Assembly: GCF_001043175.1 (NCBI RefSeq)
Contig: NZ_CP011494.1
Span: forward strand, 62,001 to 126,000
Source: Marinobacter psychrophilus
GTDB lineage: Bacteria > Pseudomonadota > Gammaproteobacteria > Pseudomonadales > Oleiphilaceae
DNA: 64,000 nt
Direction: 5' to 3'
Each line of letters starts with the position of its first letter. Position 1 is the stretch's first letter. Positions 8,278-17,210 of this stretch are shown piece by piece. A model generated the notes under the pieces. It made no database searches, was not told the origin of the DNA, and worked only from the letters and a program-made list of their open reading frames with translations. Both the position numbers and the translations under genes were made by a program.

Positions 8278-8970
8278 CTAGCGCCGGCGGCGATTGCCCA
8301 GAGTAAAGCGGATGTGGTTGCGCACCAGCAGATTTTCCCAATACTGACGCATTGAGTCCCAAGCCGCGTTGTTGGCTCGTGCCACGAACGGGTCCAGATC
8401 AAGATCGTAGTAGTTCGGGCTGCCGGCAATCTGCCGCACGGTTATCGCTACCGCGTCGTCCAGCTCGTTGGCGAAGGGCTCGCCAATGAGCTCGTGTACC
8501 AGCAGGTTGGCCCGTGTGGCCTCCAAATCCACCAGTTGGCTGCGGCGGAAGCTGTGGTTATTTTCGTACATATCTTCCATCAGGCGGTGGCACAGATAGG
8601 CGCTGATTAGCAGCCCGTCAAGGCCGATATAGTGGCTAAGAAGCACAGACGGGTTGGTGAAAAAACGGGTGGCGGCGTCTAGAAAGGGCGTGAATAGACC
8701 TTCGTGGCCGGCTTCGCGGGCGCAGGTGTCAACCGCGTGAATCAGCCGCGGGGCTGTTTCGATGTATTCCACTGAAAACTGAAACAGGCAGCTAGCCGGC
8801 GCTTGACTGTTAAAGCTGATGCACGTTGGCAGCGCCTTGGCACGCAACTGCAGTTGGCGCCAAAAAGCGCCTGAGCGAGCTTCCCTGCACCTTGCAGTGT
8901 CAATGATGTCCAGGACTGCTTTCGGAGTCATGTACACGGTTGCCGGTGTCGATACGTAAAAAGATCGCAT
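8278..8970 (-). CDS. Hypothetical protein, not recognised
   Basis: A 230-residue soluble, mainly helical protein starting MRSFYVSTPATVYMTPKAV. It contains a middle helix pair around NPSVLLSHYIGLDGLLISAYLCHRLMEDMYENNHSF and an Arg-rich tail (GNRRRR). There is no signal peptide, membrane segment or motif that I can name. Codon use resembles that of the neighbours, there is no competing frame and the length is convincing, so it is probably a real lineage-specific gene. It is the gene upstream of doxX on the minus strand, with about 100 nt between them. Confidence 0.6.
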   Translation of the reverse strand: MRSFYVSTPATVYMTPKAVLDIIDTARCREARSGAFWRQLQLRAKALPTCISFNSQAPASCLFQFSVEYIETAPRLIHAVDTCAREAGHEGLFTPFLDAATRFFTNPSVLLSHYIGLDGLLISAYLCHRLMEDMYENNHSFRRSQLVDLEATRANLLVHELIGEPFANELDDAVAITVRQIAGSPNYYDLDLDPFVARANNAAWDSMRQYWENLLVRNHIRFTLGNRRRR

Positions 8971-9123
8971 GGCGCCTCCCGTTCATGTCACGGGTATATG
9001 GGTTGTGCAGGCAAATGACCTGGTTAGGTGCAGGGTGAAGCCTGTAATGTAAATAAAGTGTAGACGACTATTTCAGCCTTGCCGGCCGGGGCGATAACAA
9101 TTTAACTTGGCTGTGGGAAGCTG

Positions 9124-10467
9124 TTATCGGCTTTCCTTATCGCGAAACCAGCGCCCCTGACGATTAAAGTGCAGGTATACCAACCCCATACTCAGTGCTC
9201 GCGCCAGCATCAGGCTGATCATCGCAAACCACAGCCCGTGATTTCCCCAGTCGGTGGTTAGCCACCACACCGGCAAATATACGCCCAGGGCGGCAAATAG
9301 CATGGTGTTCTGCATGGCTCGGGTTTGGGTGGCGCCAATGAAAACGCCGTCAAATAGAAACCCCCACACCGCGGTGAAAGGCAGCAGCCACACCCAGGGC
9401 AGATACTGCCAAGCGTTGATTTGCACGGCTTCGATGTTGGTTAATAATCCGATCAGCGTCTGGCCGCCCAGCACGAAAAGCGCTGTCAGCAGCAAGGCAC
9501 CCCAAATCGACCAGCGTAGGGCGGTGTCGAATACCCGCTTGAACTGGCGCCGGCTGCCACGGCCGACGGCCTCGCCGATCAGAGCTTCAGCGGCGTTAGC
9601 AAAGCCATCCAGGGCGTTGGAGATAACCAGCAGAAAAGTAAACAGTACCGCGTTGGCTGCCAGAATAGCGTCGCCTTGGCGCGCGCCTTGAGCGGTAAAA
9701 AAGGCAAACGCCAGCAGCAAGGCGATGGTGCGCACCATAATAAAACGGTTTACCTGAAGTATGCGCAGGTAGTCGGCAAGGGTGCCAATCAGCGCGCGGG
9801 TCATGCGCTGGCCTTCGGGCATGCGCCGTAACACGATCGCCAAACCAATCAGCGCCGCACCGTATTCCGCTATCACCGTAGCCATGGCCACCCCGCGGCT
9901 GTTCCAGCCGAATCCGGTCACAAACAGCACGTCTAGAACTAGATTCACACCGTTGGCCACCACCAGCATGATCATTGGGCCGCGGGAATACTGGGTGCCA
10001 ATCAGCCAACCCACCAGGGTGTACTGGCACAGTACCGCCGGCGCGCTCCAGATGCGGATGGCAGCGTATTCGGAGGCTAGTTCCAACACGCCTGCGCTGG
10101 GGTTCATCAGCGACAGACCGGCGTGTATCAATGGCTTTTGAAAAGTAATCAGCACCAAACCGATGACGACTGCCAACAACAGCGAGCGCACCAGCAGTGC
10201 TACCTGCTCATGCTCGTCACGTTTGCCCCAGGCCTGAGCCACCAAACCGGTGGTGCCCATGCGCATAAAGCCGAAGGTCCAATACAAAATGCTGAACAGG
10301 TTAGCGCCCACAGCCACAGCGCCGAGGTATTGCGGATCTGGCAGGTGCCCCAGCACAGCGGTGTCTACCAGGCCAAGCATTGGTACAGTCAGGTTGGTAA
10401 GCATCAACGGCCACGCCAAGGCCCACAATCGGCGGTCCAGACGGGTCAAACGGTGCAAAGGCTTCAT
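9124..10467 (-). CDS. MATE family efflux transporter (DinF-like)
   Basis: Inner-membrane multidrug or metabolite exporter of 447 residues with 12 predicted membrane segments. The N-terminal RLWALAWPLMLTNLTVPMLGLVDTAVLGHL, followed by YLGAVAVGANLF, is the characteristic MATE opening of the DinF/NorM group. The second half repeats the fold (WGFLFDGVFIGATQTRAMQNTMLFA). It is a single gene divergent from the cytochrome oxidase cluster. The substrate cannot be predicted. It is not next to lexA, where dinF often lies in enterics and pseudomonads. Confidence 0.9.
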   Translation of the reverse strand: MKPLHRLTRLDRRLWALAWPLMLTNLTVPMLGLVDTAVLGHLPDPQYLGAVAVGANLFSILYWTFGFMRMGTTGLVAQAWGKRDEHEQVALLVRSLLLAVVIGLVLITFQKPLIHAGLSLMNPSAGVLELASEYAAIRIWSAPAVLCQYTLVGWLIGTQYSRGPMIMLVVANGVNLVLDVLFVTGFGWNSRGVAMATVIAEYGAALIGLAIVLRRMPEGQRMTRALIGTLADYLRILQVNRFIMVRTIALLLAFAFFTAQGARQGDAILAANAVLFTFLLVISNALDGFANAAEALIGEAVGRGSRRQFKRVFDTALRWSIWGALLLTALFVLGGQTLIGLLTNIEAVQINAWQYLPWVWLLPFTAVWGFLFDGVFIGATQTRAMQNTMLFAALGVYLPVWWLTTDWGNHGLWFAMISLMLARALSMGLVYLHFNRQGRWFRDKESR

Positions 10468-10629
10468 AAACGGCTACCCAGAACAGTCACGGCGGTAAAG
10501 CGTTGGGATCATAACATTGTTGAATTTCAGCTGTTTGTTAGCCTTTTCATTATCTGTGTCTATACTGACATTTAAGATATTCAAATACAGACTGTCACCC
10601 AACAATAATAATCCATGTGGAGACGCAAT

Positions 10630-11760
10630 ATGCGTGTGCGCGCAAAACGGGCTTGGGCCCTATGCGGCTTGGCTTTGTTCCCGGCAATGTCCATGGCGGA
10701 CTGGGCCATGAACATGAGACCCGGTGTTACCCAAACCAGCAACGACATTTATGGCTTGCACATGACCATTCTGTGGATCTGTGTCGTCATCGGTGTTGTG
10801 GTGTTCGGCGTCATGTTCTGGTCGATCTTCGCCCATCGTAAGTCTCGCGGTCACAAACCCGCGAATTTCCACGAGAACACCACAGTGGAAGTGCTTTGGA
10901 CCATCATTCCTCTGGTTATTCTTGTGGCTATGGCGGTTCCGGCCACCGTCACGCTGATTGATATGTATGACACCACCGAAGCTGATGTGGACATCAAGAT
11001 CACCGGCTATCAGTGGAAATGGAAATACGACTACCTAGACGACGAGTTCGGTTACTTCTCCAGTTTGAGCACCCCCCGCGACCAGATTAATAACCGCCAG
11101 ACCAAAGGCGAAAATTACTTGCTGGAAGTCGATAACCCGCTGGTGGTGCCGGTGGGCCAGAAAGTTCGATTGTTGATGACCGCAAACGATGTGATTCACT
11201 CTTGGTGGGTGCCAGAGTTCGGACTGAAAAAAGACGCCATTCCCGGTTTTATCAACGAAGCCTGGATACGAGTGGACACGCCGGGTACCTACCGCGGCCA
11301 GTGCACCGAGCTGTGCGGTAAAGACCACGGCTTCATGCCCATTGTTGTAGAAGCGGTGCCGCAGGCTGAATACCAGACCTGGGTTGGTGAGCAGCGCGCC
11401 GCGGCTGAGAAAGAAAAAGAGCTGACTCAAAAAGAATGGACCATGGCCGAGCTGATGGAGCGCGGTGAGCAAAGCTACCAAAGCGCTTGTGCCGCCTGCC
11501 ACCAGGCCGATGGCAGCGGCTTGCCGCCGTCGTTTCCGGCGCTGCGTGGCAGTGCTATCGCCGTCGGCGACATGACTGGCCATATCGATATTGTGGTCAA
11601 CGGCAAGCGCGGTACCGCCATGCAAGCCTTTGGCGAGCAGCTCAACGAAGTCGATATTGCGGCGATTATCACCTACGAGCGTAACGCCTGGGGTAACAAC
11701 GTCGGCGACATGGTGACGCCCAAGGAAATTTTTGATTACAAGGTTCAGCAACAACAGTGA
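10630..11760 (+). CDS. coxB: Cytochrome c oxidase subunit II with C-terminal cytochrome c domain (caa3-type)
   Basis: Electron-entry subunit of an aa3/caa3 terminal oxidase. It has a signal peptide, two membrane segments and a periplasmic cupredoxin domain. CuA ligands are seen as the His of NDVIHSWW and then CTELCGKDHGFMP (about residues 223-235). A fused cytochrome c domain has CAACH at about residue 287 and a distal Met in GTAMQAF. I place the start at the ATG at 10630, because GGAG at 10619-10622 is 7 nt upstream; the earlier ATG at 10615 has no such site. A possible -10 box TATACT sits at 10561-10566. The cluster continues with coxA 68 nt downstream. Confidence 0.95.
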   Translation: MRVRAKRAWALCGLALFPAMSMADWAMNMRPGVTQTSNDIYGLHMTILWICVVIGVVVFGVMFWSIFAHRKSRGHKPANFHENTTVEVLWTIIPLVILVAMAVPATVTLIDMYDTTEADVDIKITGYQWKWKYDYLDDEFGYFSSLSTPRDQINNRQTKGENYLLEVDNPLVVPVGQKVRLLMTANDVIHSWWVPEFGLKKDAIPGFINEAWIRVDTPGTYRGQCTELCGKDHGFMPIVVEAVPQAEYQTWVGEQRAAAEKEKELTQKEWTMAELMERGEQSYQSACAACHQADGSGLPPSFPALRGSAIAVGDMTGHIDIVVNGKRGTAMQAFGEQLNEVDIAAIITYERNAWGNNVGDMVTPKEIFDYKVQQQQ

Positions 11761-11828
11761 CCCGTTGGCGGCGCCACGCTGCCAACCCAGACCTCTACAA
11801 GAATAACACGGCGGTTACGGGAGAAATT

Positions 11829-13436
11829 ATGAGTACGGTTGCAGACGCTCACACCTCAGAGCATTCTTTAGGGCAGAACCACGATCATCACGGTCCAGCC
11901 AAGGGTTGGACTCGTTGGCTGTTTACGACCAACCACAAAGATATCGGGACCATGTACCTGATATTCAGTTTCGCTATGTTTTTGTTGGGCGGCTCCATGG
12001 CTATGGTCATCCGCGCCGAACTGTTCCAGCCCGGGTTACAAATCGTACAGCCGGAATTTTTCAACCAGATGACCACCATGCACGGGCTTATTATGGTGTT
12101 CGGTGCAGTGATGCCGGCCTTTGTGGGTCTGGCTAACTGGATGTTACCGCTGATGGTTGGTGCACCGGATATGGCGCTGCCGCGGATGAACAATTGGAGC
12201 TTTTGGTTGCTGCCCTGCTCCTTCCTGATTCTGGTATCCACTCTGTTTATGGATGGTGGCGGCCCTAACTTCGGCTGGACATTCTATGCGCCGCTGTCGA
12301 CTACTTACGGTCCACCCAGTACCACTTACTTCATATTTGCCCTGCATATTGCCGGTGCGTCGTCGATTATGGGCGCCATCAACGTGATTGCCACGATTCT
12401 GAACATGCGTGCGCCGGGCATGACACTGATGAAAATGCCCCTGTTTGTCTGGACCTGGCTGATTACCGCGTTTCTTTTGCTGGCGGTTATGCCGGTGCTG
12501 GCAGGCGTGTTGACCATGATGCTGATGGACATCAATTTCGGCACCAGCTTCTTTGACGCCTCTGGCGGCGGTGACCCGGTGCTGTTCCAGCACATATTCT
12601 GGTTCTTCGGGCACCCCGAGGTGTACATCATGATTTTGCCGGCGTTTGGTGCTATTTCGCACATAATCCCGGCATTTTCCCGCAAACCGCTGTTTGGCTA
12701 TGCCTCTATGGTGTACGCGGTGGGCGCTATTGCGCTGCTGTCTTTTTTGGTATGGGCTCACCACATGTTTACGGTGGGTATTCCCATTGCCGGCCAGTTG
12801 TTCTTTATGTACGCCACGTTGCTGATCGCGGTACCCACCGGGGTTAAGGTGTTTAATTGGGTAGCGACCATGTTCCGCGGTTCGATGACCTTCGAGGCCC
12901 CGATGCTGTTTGCCATTGCGTTCATCATTCTGTTCACTGTGGGTGGGTTCTCCGGGCTGATGCTGGCCATTGCTCCGGCCGATTTCCAATACCACGACAC
13001 CTACTTTGTGGTGGCGCATTTCCATTACGTGCTGGTGCCAGGCGCAATTTTTGGGATCTTTGCTTCTGCGTACTTTTGGCTGCCCAAGTGGACCGGCTAT
13101 ATGTATGACGAAACCCTGGCCAAGACCCATTTCTGGCTGTCGTTTGTGGGTATGAACCTGGCGTTTTTCCCCATGCACTTTTTGGGGCTGGCGGGTATGC
13201 CGCGGCGAATTCCGGATTACGCCCTGCAATTTGCCGATTTCAACATGGTGTCTAGCATAGGTGCATTCGTGTTCGGGGCTACCCAGCTTCTGTTTCTGTT
13301 TATCGTTGTGAAATGCGCCCGCGGCGGCGGTGAACATGCAGCGGCCAAGCCCTGGGACGGCGCAGAGGGCCTCGAATGGACAGTGCCTTCACCTGCGCCT
13401 TACCACACCTTCTCCACACCACCGGAGGTGCATTGA
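11829..13436 (+). CDS. coxA: Cytochrome c oxidase subunit I
   Basis: Catalytic subunit of about 535 residues with 12 membrane segments, binding heme a and the heme a3-CuB centre. GHPEVYI (about residues 260-266) gives the proton-channel Glu, a CuB His and the cross-linked Tyr. WAHHMFTVG gives the other two CuB His, and VVAHFHYVL gives the heme ligands. D-channel residues are present (GAPDMALPRMNN). These mark an A1-type proton pump. The frame is open back to 11757, but the ATG at 11829 is chosen: GGAGAAATT lies directly before it and the family starts there. It runs into coxC with 2 nt between stop and start, where cox11 usually lies. Confidence 0.95.
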   Translation: MSTVADAHTSEHSLGQNHDHHGPAKGWTRWLFTTNHKDIGTMYLIFSFAMFLLGGSMAMVIRAELFQPGLQIVQPEFFNQMTTMHGLIMVFGAVMPAFVGLANWMLPLMVGAPDMALPRMNNWSFWLLPCSFLILVSTLFMDGGGPNFGWTFYAPLSTTYGPPSTTYFIFALHIAGASSIMGAINVIATILNMRAPGMTLMKMPLFVWTWLITAFLLLAVMPVLAGVLTMMLMDINFGTSFFDASGGGDPVLFQHIFWFFGHPEVYIMILPAFGAISHIIPAFSRKPLFGYASMVYAVGAIALLSFLVWAHHMFTVGIPIAGQLFFMYATLLIAVPTGVKVFNWVATMFRGSMTFEAPMLFAIAFIILFTVGGFSGLMLAIAPADFQYHDTYFVVAHFHYVLVPGAIFGIFASAYFWLPKWTGYMYDETLAKTHFWLSFVGMNLAFFPMHFLGLAGMPRRIPDYALQFADFNMVSSIGAFVFGATQLLFLFIVVKCARGGGEHAAAKPWDGAEGLEWTVPSPAPYHTFSTPPEVH

Positions 13437-13438
13437 TT

Positions 13439-14326
13439 ATGTCGGAACACCAGGAGTATTACGTACCGGATCAAAGCAAGTGGCCGATTATTGCTACGTT
13501 TGGGCTGGGTACAACGCTGTTTGGCGCAGCCACTATTATGGTTGACGGCGGTCAGGGTGCCAGTACCAGAAGTGGCTGGATGATCTTTATTGTGGGCATG
13601 TTATTGATGGCCTATATGATTTTCGGCTGGTTTGGCAGCGTGGTGCGTGAAAGCCGCGCTGGCCTTTACAGCCCACAAATGGACCGGTCTTTCCGCTGGG
13701 GCATGAGCTGGTTTATTTTTTCTGAAATCATGTTTTTCGCAGCGTTTTTTGGCGCCCTGTTTTACGCCCGGGTGTTTGCCATTCCCTGGCTGGGGGGCGA
13801 GGGCGATCGCGGTAGCTCGAATATGTTGTGGGAAGGGTTTCAGGCGACCTGGCCGTTGCTTAACACGCCCGACCCTAGCTTGTACCCAGCGCCCAAGGGG
13901 GTTATCGGGCCCTGGGGCTTGCCGTTGATAAACACCATTTTATTGGTGAGCTCGTCATTCACCATTACCGTTGCCCATCATGCGTTAAGGGCCGATAACC
14001 GTAAAAAATTGAAGCTGTGGCTGGGCGCCACGATTATTCTGGCGCTGGTATTTGTGGGTTTGCAGGCCGAAGAATACATGCACGCCTATCAGGATCTGAA
14101 CCTGACGCTGCAGTCCGGGATTTATGGCAGTACCTTTTTTATGTTGACCGGGTTCCACGGCGCTCACGTGATTTTGGGCACCATCATGTTGATTGTGATG
14201 CTAATACGCATTAGCAAAGGTCATTTCAGCGCTGATAACCACTTCGGGTTCGAGGCGGTGGCCTGGTATTGGCACTTCGTCGATGTGGTTTGGTTGGTGC
14301 TGTTTGTCTTTGTGTACGTGATCTGA
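13439..14326 (+). CDS. coxC: Cytochrome c oxidase subunit III
   Basis: About 295 residues with seven membrane segments. Conserved features are SEIMFFAAFFGALFYAR, GLQAEEYMHAYQ, and the C-terminal FHGAHVILGT and WYWHFVDVVWLVLF blocks. The ribosome site GGAGGTG (13424-13430) lies within the last codons of coxA, so the two are tightly coupled. The start ATG at 13439 gives MSEHQEYYVPDQSKW, the typical N-terminus. In Pseudomonas a cox11 gene separates subunits I and III; here nothing does. Confidence 0.93.
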   Translation: MSEHQEYYVPDQSKWPIIATFGLGTTLFGAATIMVDGGQGASTRSGWMIFIVGMLLMAYMIFGWFGSVVRESRAGLYSPQMDRSFRWGMSWFIFSEIMFFAAFFGALFYARVFAIPWLGGEGDRGSSNMLWEGFQATWPLLNTPDPSLYPAPKGVIGPWGLPLINTILLVSSSFTITVAHHALRADNRKKLKLWLGATIILALVFVGLQAEEYMHAYQDLNLTLQSGIYGSTFFMLTGFHGAHVILGTIMLIVMLIRISKGHFSADNHFGFEAVAWYWHFVDVVWLVLFVFVYVI

Positions 14327-14368
14327 CATTGCACATCTGCCTTGTCAGAGCTGCTATCAGGGCTGACG

Positions 14369-14572
14369 TTAGGGTGTCGGATTCAGCGTTAAGCCGCCTT
14401 GCCAAAGCGACAGCAGAATGACCAGCAGCAACAGCACGCTCAGGGCAACGCGCAGCGCGAGGGAATTGATGACGCGATTGGTTTTTCCACCGTCGCGAAT
14501 GAGAAAAAACAGGCCGCTGAACAGGCTGACGATCACCGCCAGTAATAGGGTAACAATGAGAGTTTTTAACAT
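14369..14572 (-). CDS. DUF2909 family twin-transmembrane protein
   Basis: A 67-residue protein with two hydrophobic helices around a short polar loop (IRDGGKTNRVINSLALRVALS), the pattern of the DUF2909 twin-TM family. It is read opposite to the oxidase genes, between coxC and SURF1. A DUF2909 gene sits at this point in the Pseudomonas cox cluster, so a link to oxidase assembly is likely but unproven. The ATG at 14572 is used; the open frame upstream overlaps the SURF1 start and lacks family similarity. Confidence 0.8.
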   Translation of the reverse strand: MLKTLIVTLLLAVIVSLFSGLFFLIRDGGKTNRVINSLALRVALSVLLLLVILLSLWQGGLTLNPTP

Positions 14573-14616
14573 GTACAGGTCCGCTCGGTTAGCTTGTCTG
14601 TTCACTATAGCAAAGC

Positions 14617-15330
14617 ATGGGTGATTCGCAGGGTCCACGGCGTTACTGGCACTGGGATTGGCGTCTTATGCTGTTTAGCGGGCTGTTTTTGCCGCTGTTA
14701 CTGGGTTTGGGGGTGTGGCAGCTGCAGCGCGCCGAGTTTAAGCAGCAACAGCAGGTTCAGTGGGACCAGCAGACATCTGAATTGGCCTGGCCGCAGCTGG
14801 TAGAACAAGGCCTGGACGCAGGTCGCCCCGTGCAGCTTAACGGATCGTATGGAGACACCACCTGGCTGCTGGACAATCGCACCCGTGATGGCATGGCCGG
14901 ATACGAAGTGTTAACGGTGTTTTATCCACTCCAGGGGCCTGCGCTGGTTGTAAATCGCGGCTGGGTAATTGCACCGCGTACCCGCGAGCAGTTGCCGGAA
15001 ATCCCAGCAACACAAAAATGGGTAGAAATTTCCGGGCGCCTGGCAGACTTTCCCCAACCACCGGTGCTGGCGGCCGTTCAGCCAGGCAGCGGTTGGCCAA
15101 GGCGGGTGCAAAGCCTGCCTCCGGAGGTGGCGCAGGACGTGGTGCCGGAATTGCCCAGGTTGATTTTGCGCCTGGCTGACCAGAACCAGCCTGGCGCATT
15201 GCGGGCCGACTGGGCGCCAGACCGAATGGCCGTCGCAACCCATTACGGTTACGCTACCCAGTGGTTTGCGTTGGCGCTAATGCTAACTATATTGACGGTG
15301 GTGGCCAGTTACCGTAAAGCTGCAGATTAG
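14617..15330 (+). CDS. SURF1/Shy1 family cytochrome oxidase biogenesis protein
   Basis: Inner-membrane assembly factor of 237 residues, involved in placing heme a into subunit I. There are two membrane helices, at about residues 16-34 and near the C-terminus. The signature LGVWQLQRAEFKQ follows helix 1, and the periplasmic LLDNRTRDGMAGYEVLTVF and NRGWV blocks match the family. It starts 45 nt from the divergent DUF2909 start and is followed by the Sco-like protein. Confidence 0.9.
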   Translation: MGDSQGPRRYWHWDWRLMLFSGLFLPLLLGLGVWQLQRAEFKQQQQVQWDQQTSELAWPQLVEQGLDAGRPVQLNGSYGDTTWLLDNRTRDGMAGYEVLTVFYPLQGPALVVNRGWVIAPRTREQLPEIPATQKWVEISGRLADFPQPPVLAAVQPGSGWPRRVQSLPPEVAQDVVPELPRLILRLADQNQPGALRADWAPDRMAVATHYGYATQWFALALMLTILTVVASYRKAAD

Positions 15331-15414
15331 CAATGCAGAAGTCCTGTAGTAATGTTTTCGCAGTTCTACTTAATCGTCGTTCTTTAACAGACGTCACCCG
15401 TTCAGGAGCCAATA

Positions 15415-16065
15415 ATGACAACAACGGTGGCCCAGCAGACTTCCCAGAAAGCCTCACCCAAGCCCATGAGTCCGCAGCAGATACGCAAAGGGCGGCGCAT
15501 GGCGCTGCTGCTTATGGCGGTGGGTTTTGGCCCGATTATTCTGGCCAGCGCGATGTTCTACGGCGGCCGGCTCAATCCGGCTGAGCATACGAACAACGGT
15601 GCTTTGGTGACGCCTCTTGTTCCGCTTAGCGATTTGCAGTTGCAAACCGCACAGGGCGCGCCTTTGGCAGCCCGTTTCGGCCCCACGCAAACCAGCGCCA
15701 CCTGGTTGCTTCTGGTGGTGGCGGACAATTGCACCGAGGTTTGCCAACAACTGCTGTACACCACCCGTCAAACCAATATTGCGCTCGGCAAATACGCCAC
15801 GCGGGTCAGCCGTGGTGCAGCCCTGACAAGCCTGCCACCGGCTCTTGCTCAGCGCTGGCCAGCAGACTTTGAACGTATGGAGCGGTTTGAGCCGTTACCG
15901 GCCCAAACTCCCGTATGGCCACCGGGCGTGGAGCCAACCCAAGCGCCACAACTTTTGCTGGTAGACCCATTAGGCAACATTATGATGCGCTACCCGGCAA
16001 GTGTGCCGGGGGGCGATGTGTTGGATGACCTGAAACATCTGCTGAAAATCTCGCGAATCGGCTAA
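15415..16065 (+). CDS. Sco-like membrane-anchored thioredoxin-fold protein of the cox cluster (PA0111-type)
   Basis: A 216-residue protein with one N-terminal membrane anchor (about residues 26-46) and a periplasmic domain. It contains WLLLVVADNCTEVCQQLLY, a CxxxC motif spaced as in Sco1 copper chaperones, and ends with VDPLGNIMMRYPASVPG, as in thioredoxin-like folds. The corresponding Pseudomonas gene occupies the same position between SURF1 and ctaA and is usually annotated as hypothetical. A role in copper or thiol handling for oxidase assembly is inferred from the motif and context only. The ribosome site AGGAG lies upstream of the ATG. Confidence 0.8.
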   Translation: MTTTVAQQTSQKASPKPMSPQQIRKGRRMALLLMAVGFGPIILASAMFYGGRLNPAEHTNNGALVTPLVPLSDLQLQTAQGAPLAARFGPTQTSATWLLLVVADNCTEVCQQLLYTTRQTNIALGKYATRVSRGAALTSLPPALAQRWPADFERMERFEPLPAQTPVWPPGVEPTQAPQLLLVDPLGNIMMRYPASVPGGDVLDDLKHLLKISRIG

Positions 16066-16073
16066 GGCGGGTG

Positions 16074-17210
16074 ATGATGACAACGAATTACGCCAGCAAT
16101 ACCGAATCCATTACGGTACCTCGTCTGATGTTGCGTCTGGCCGTTCTGGCCGTTGGGCTGGCCGTGGTGGTAATCATGCTCGGCGCCTGGACCCGACTGG
16201 TACACGCCGGCCTGGGTTGCCCGGACTGGCCTGGTTGCTACGGTTTTCTGACGGTGCCGCAGAGCGAAACCAAAATGGCCATTGCCAATGCGCGCTTTCC
16301 CGAAACTCCGGTGGATGTTGCCAAAGGATGGCCCGAGATGATTCACCGCTATGCTGCCGGCCTGTTGGGCATTCTGGTGTTCGGGCTGGCAGCTTACGCT
16401 GTGCGCCAACGCAAACTGAACGTCCCGGTAAAACTGCCCCTGTTTATAGCCGGTTTTATCGTGCTGCAAGGCGCGTTTGGCATGTGGACTGTGACTCTGA
16501 AATTGTGGCCCCAGGTGGTGGCTTTGCATTTGCTAGGAGGCTTTACCACCCTGAGTTTGCTGGCGCTGCTGGTGTTAAGGCTACGCAGCCGCGTTCGGGG
16601 CGGGTTGGCGCAAACAGTCGTGTTGAAGTCCGCCGGCACGCGTCTCTGGCTTTATGGCGGGCTGCTGCTGGTGATTATGCAGATTGCCTTGGGCGGGTGG
16701 ACAGCCGCCAACTACGCCGCCGTGGCTTGTACCGACTTACCCACCTGTGGTGGCCAGTGGTGGCCGCAAGACATGGACTTTGCCCACGGCTTTGATATAA
16801 CCCAGCACGTTGGGCCCAATTATCTGGGAGGTAAGCTTAACGCTGATGGCCGGGTGGCTATTCATGTCAGCCATCGCCTGGGCGCCGTCGTTGTGCTGGT
16901 TTATTTCAGCGTGCTACTGGGACTGCTGTGGGCCCGGCGCCGGCGCAATGGCCTGGGCCAGTCAGTGGCGGTGGTAGCGGTTGTTCTGCTGGCACAGATT
17001 GGGCTGGGCTTGGCTAATGTGATTATTTACATTCCGCTGGCGGTTGCCGTGGCTCATAACGCCACCGGTGCGCTGTTGTTGCTGAGCGTAATTCACCTAA
17101 TCTGGCATCAACGTCAGTTGTCCCAAGGCTTGCAGGCACAGCTTTCGGGCGCTAAAGACAATAAAAACAATTCGACGAATTCAGAAAAGCATCAGGAGAT
17201 AACGGCATGA
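16074..17210 (+). CDS. ctaA: Heme A synthase (COX15/CtaA)
   Basis: Converts heme O to heme A in the inner membrane. About 378 residues, eight membrane helices. The conserved Cys pair is in LGCPDWPGC after helix 1. Heme-ligand histidines are seen in MIHRYAAG, ALHLLGG, HVSHRLGA and AHNATGA. GTG at 16071 and ATG at 16074 or 16077 are alternative starts; I use 16074. The stop overlaps the ctaB start (ATGA at 17207-17210), indicating translational coupling. Confidence 0.93.
   Translation: MMTTNYASNTESITVPRLMLRLAVLAVGLAVVVIMLGAWTRLVHAGLGCPDWPGCYGFLTVPQSETKMAIANARFPETPVDVAKGWPEMIHRYAAGLLGILVFGLAAYAVRQRKLNVPVKLPLFIAGFIVLQGAFGMWTVTLKLWPQVVALHLLGGFTTLSLLALLVLRLRSRVRGGLAQTVVLKSAGTRLWLYGGLLLVIMQIALGGWTAANYAAVACTDLPTCGGQWWPQDMDFAHGFDITQHVGPNYLGGKLNADGRVAIHVSHRLGAVVVLVYFSVLLGLLWARRRRNGLGQSVAVVAVVLLAQIGLGLANVIIYIPLAVAVAHNATGALLLLSVIHLIWHQRQLSQGLQAQLSGAKDNKNNSTNSEKHQEITA

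Noticed and set aside
12144..13337. Long open frame of 397 codons on the minus strand
   Set aside because: It is fully antisense to coxA, has His/Gln-rich low-quality composition and no motif. It is an effect of GC-rich codon bias.
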